Assembly (NCBI RefSeq): GCF_002150685.1
Contig: NZ_MSSW01000073.1
Coordinates: 1 to 52,272 of the forward strand
Length of the DNA: 52,272 nt
Reading direction: 5' to 3'
Source of the DNA: Algoriphagus antarcticus
Lineage (GTDB): Bacteria > Bacteroidota > Bacteroidia > Cytophagales > Cyclobacteriaceae
In this document: positions 50,411 through 52,272 of the stretch, in pieces
Layout: each line of letters opens with the position of its first letter
Numbering within the stretch: the first letter of the stretch is position 1
The notes under the pieces: model-generated
What the model saw: the letters and a program-made list of their open reading frames with translations, nothing else
The model's database searches: none
Told to the model about the DNA's origin: nothing
Made by a program: the position numbers and the translations under genes

Positions 50411-51664
50411 ATGCAGCCAAAGAAATCTACTGCTTGGAAAAGTATCCGAAATATTTTTGACCAAATACACTTGTATGCCGGGTTGATTTCTGGTTTGGTG
50501 GTTATCGCGGTTTGTTTCAGCGGGACTATCTATGTGTATAATACAGAGATTAGAGAGTTCATGGATTTGGAGCTTTACTTCGTTGAGGAAACAGGAGCGC
50601 GTATGTCCGCCGACGAATTAAAGAATTCTTTGGAGAAAAGTTCTGATGCGAATGTGGTTGGACTGATGTGGAATGAGGAGTCTAATCGTAGTGTACAGTT
50701 TACTTTGAAGAAAGAAGGAGAAGAAGGTAAAGGAGCAACATATTATATAGACCCATATAGCGGCGAGATTTTGGGAAATAGTTCGGATAAAACCGCCACA
50801 GCTGAATTCATGGGTTATATATTCAGTCTTCACAGATGGCTATTGCTGGATAGATTCGAGGAGCCAATACTTGAGAGCATCGGTAATCGAGATTTGGGAA
50901 GGTTTATTAATGGAGTGACAACGCTATTATTCCTTCTGGGAGTGATTACGGGTATAGTGATCTGGGTTCCAAATAAAGTGAAGAATTGGAAGCAAGGTTT
51001 GAAAATCAAGTGGTCTGCCAATTGGAAGCGTGTCAACCATGATCTACATAATAGTTTGGCATTTTACTCGCTCATTTTCCTTTTTATCATGTCTGCCACT
51101 GGGCCTTTCTGGTCGTACGAATGGTATAAAAAGGGATGGCAAAAGACATGGGATACTTATCAAGAACCAGCATCCAAAGGTGAAAATGCAGAAAAGCCAA
51201 AACCTGAGACTACCTCTGAAATGATAATTCCTGTAGAAGAAGGCAACCTAGCTGTTATTTCATTGGAAGATATTTTTGCAAAAACCAATACGGAGCTTCC
51301 TTATGCGGGAAATATCAGAGTCTCTCTTCCTTCCATGGCATCTGATCCTATCAGCGTAAGTAAATACAGAACTGGATTTTTCGCAAGAGCAGGATCAGAT
51401 CAATTGACCTTGTCTTCAGTCGATTTGGCTGTCACGGAAGCTAATTTGTTTTCAGATTTGCCTCTCCGTCAGCAGATTGGTCGGTCAGTGAAGTCTTTGC
51501 ACGTCGGCGATATTTTTGGGAAATTTTCTAAATTCCTATGGTTTATAGCTTGTCTGATAGCTACATCTCTTCCAATCACAGGCACCTTGATCTGGTGGAA
51601 TAAGAGAAAGAATAAGCCATCCAAGAAAAAACCTACCGAACATCACGTAGCTGAAATGGCATAA
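50411..51664 (+). CDS. PepSY-domain inner-membrane protein (iron-regulated type)
   Basis: The 417-residue protein matches PepSY-associated membrane proteins found near siderophore receptors. TM1 is 'LISGLVVIAVCFSGTIYVYN', with PepSY-like segments ('GATYYIDPYSGEILGNSSDK') and the His-containing 'FMGYIFSLHRWLLL'. TM2 is 'FINGVTTLLFLLGVITGIVI', followed by 'VNHDLHNSLAFYSLIFLFIM' and the final helix 'FLWFIACLIATSLPITGTLI'. Conserved histidines in membrane segments may bind heme in a reductase role. A palindrome near its promoter hints at metal control. It stands alone on the plus strand. Confidence 0.85.
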   Translation: MQPKKSTAWKSIRNIFDQIHLYAGLISGLVVIAVCFSGTIYVYNTEIREFMDLELYFVEETGARMSADELKNSLEKSSDANVVGLMWNEESNRSVQFTLKKEGEEGKGATYYIDPYSGEILGNSSDKTATAEFMGYIFSLHRWLLLDRFEEPILESIGNRDLGRFINGVTTLLFLLGVITGIVIWVPNKVKNWKQGLKIKWSANWKRVNHDLHNSLAFYSLIFLFIMSATGPFWSYEWYKKGWQKTWDTYQEPASKGENAEKPKPETTSEMIIPVEEGNLAVISLEDIFAKTNTELPYAGNIRVSLPSMASDPISVSKYRTGFFARAGSDQLTLSSVDLAVTEANLFSDLPLRQQIGRSVKSLHVGDIFGKFSKFLWFIACLIATSLPITGTLIWWNKRKNKPSKKKPTEHHVAEMA

Positions 51665-52056
51665 AGTAAAGAAGATCTTCTGATTTAGGAAGGTTTTTTT
51701 TAACCGCAAAGTTCATAGAGTTTTGCGCAGAGGGTGAGGGTGACAAGCTGGTTCAAAGTCTTCAGACTTGGAATTAAAACAATGCAGTCTTCAGACTGCC
51801 GTTTATTTAATGGGATGTTATTGGTCTGCGACATTAACCACCAAGACAAACCTATGCTTGATCACTCTCTTTCTACCTGGCGGTCCGATGGAACGCTCCT
51901 TAGAACAACATATCATCTTGCTACCACCCAATTGTCAATTGTGACAGATTCGCGTCGAAGTGCACCATTGTCCTTCCTTAGGAAGGTATGGTCGCTAGTG
52001 TTAAGTTAATTATGATATGACGTTTTATTTTTATATTTTTCCCTCAAAAAATACAA
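51665..52056. other. Gene-free region with small hairpins before an IS
   Basis: No credible gene is present. It contains an ACCGCAAAGT module at about 51703 and two perfect hairpins with a TC loop: AAGTCT/AGACTT at 51756-51769 and GCAGTCT/AGACTGC at 51784-51799. The last part (about 51995-52056) may include the left end of the IS630 element, but its terminal repeat cannot be defined from one side. Confidence 0.45.
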
Positions 52057-52272
52057 ATGGCACATTATACAATCCTGCTTAGTAAAACAGAGGTTCAAGA
52101 ACTCAATGAGATCATTAGCAAAGGGCGTCATACCTCTCAGGCCTTTCGCTCCGCTTACATTTTGTTAAACTGCGATAAAGGGGTCTATTCCGATGATATC
52201 GGGATAAAGAATGAGGAAATCTCCAAGGTGCTTAAAATCGGAGAAAGGACAATTGACCGGGTAAAGAAGAAA
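52057..52272 (+). CDS. IS630-family transposase, N-terminal part (runs off the window)
   Basis: Only the first 72 codons are present and there is no stop before the edge. The sequence 'LSKTEVQELNEIISKGRHTS', then 'AFRSAYILLNCDKG' and the helix-turn-helix 'ISKVLKIGERTIDRVKKK' are typical of the DNA-binding start of IS630/Tc1-like transposases. The catalytic DDE part would lie outside. The ATG at 52057 fits the family start. Confidence 0.8.
   Translation, partial: MAHYTILLSKTEVQELNEIISKGRHTSQAFRSAYILLNCDKGVYSDDIGIKNEEISKVLKIGERTIDRVKKK

Noticed and set aside
51734..52009. Open frame of 91 codons before the IS630 gene
   Set aside because: It is made of hairpin-rich intergenic sequence and shows no family pattern.

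Overview
The window is chromosomal DNA of a Bacteroidota bacterium, most likely a Cytophagales member close to Algoriphagus/Cyclobacteriaceae. The signs are a SusC/SusD pair with a FecI/FecR regulator, UpxY-type antiterminator, RES/Xre and HEPN/MNT pairs, single-chain PurL, and several matches to the Bacteroidota -7 promoter box TAnnTTTG. This assignment is inferred from gene content; no rRNA or tRNA gene was seen.

The left part (about 0.5-9.75 kb) is an accessory island and the most interesting stretch. Every gene is on the minus strand and the DNA is visibly more AT-rich than what follows. Six large imperfect-palindrome sites divide it into five modules: two SRPBCC proteins; a broken HNH endonuclease; a HaeIII-like restriction-modification operon with a controller; a three-gene membrane system of unknown function; and a MarR/DUF1801 pair. 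A tyrosine recombinase lies at the upstream end. The outer 8-9 bases at the two ends of each module are complementary and covary from module to module. This is the hallmark of integron gene cassettes, but the recombinase is not a canonical IntI. It carries a duplicated N-terminal HARP-like domain that may recognise folded DNA.

From 9.9 kb to 29.8 kb the content is mostly core: purL; a TetR-controlled RND efflux operon (TolC-like, membrane fusion protein, RND pump); an orphan UpxY antiterminator facing a TIR-domain membrane protein; an outer-membrane beta-barrel; the dapA-xseA-xseB operon; and ligA with a large internal insertion. Seven REP palindromes (core GGCGAATAATTATTCGCC) occur between 26.5 and 35.3 kb, together with a decayed REP-associated transposase. 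One of them supplies the last codons and stop of ligA.

From 30 to 39.8 kb come a RES/Xre toxin-antitoxin pair, a second TetR regulator, metG, a HEPN/MNT pair between two REPs, a YitT-family protein, an ATP-grasp/alpha-E pair and a DUF6503-type lipoprotein. From 40 to 50 kb an apparent minus-strand operon encodes SusC (with an STN domain), SusD, a small lipoprotein, a Tat-exported aminotransferase and an AEC-type permease. It reads like an uptake-and-processing pathway for an amino compound and is preceded by fecR and an ECF sigma gene. The window ends with a PepSY membrane protein and the 5' end of an IS630-type transposase.
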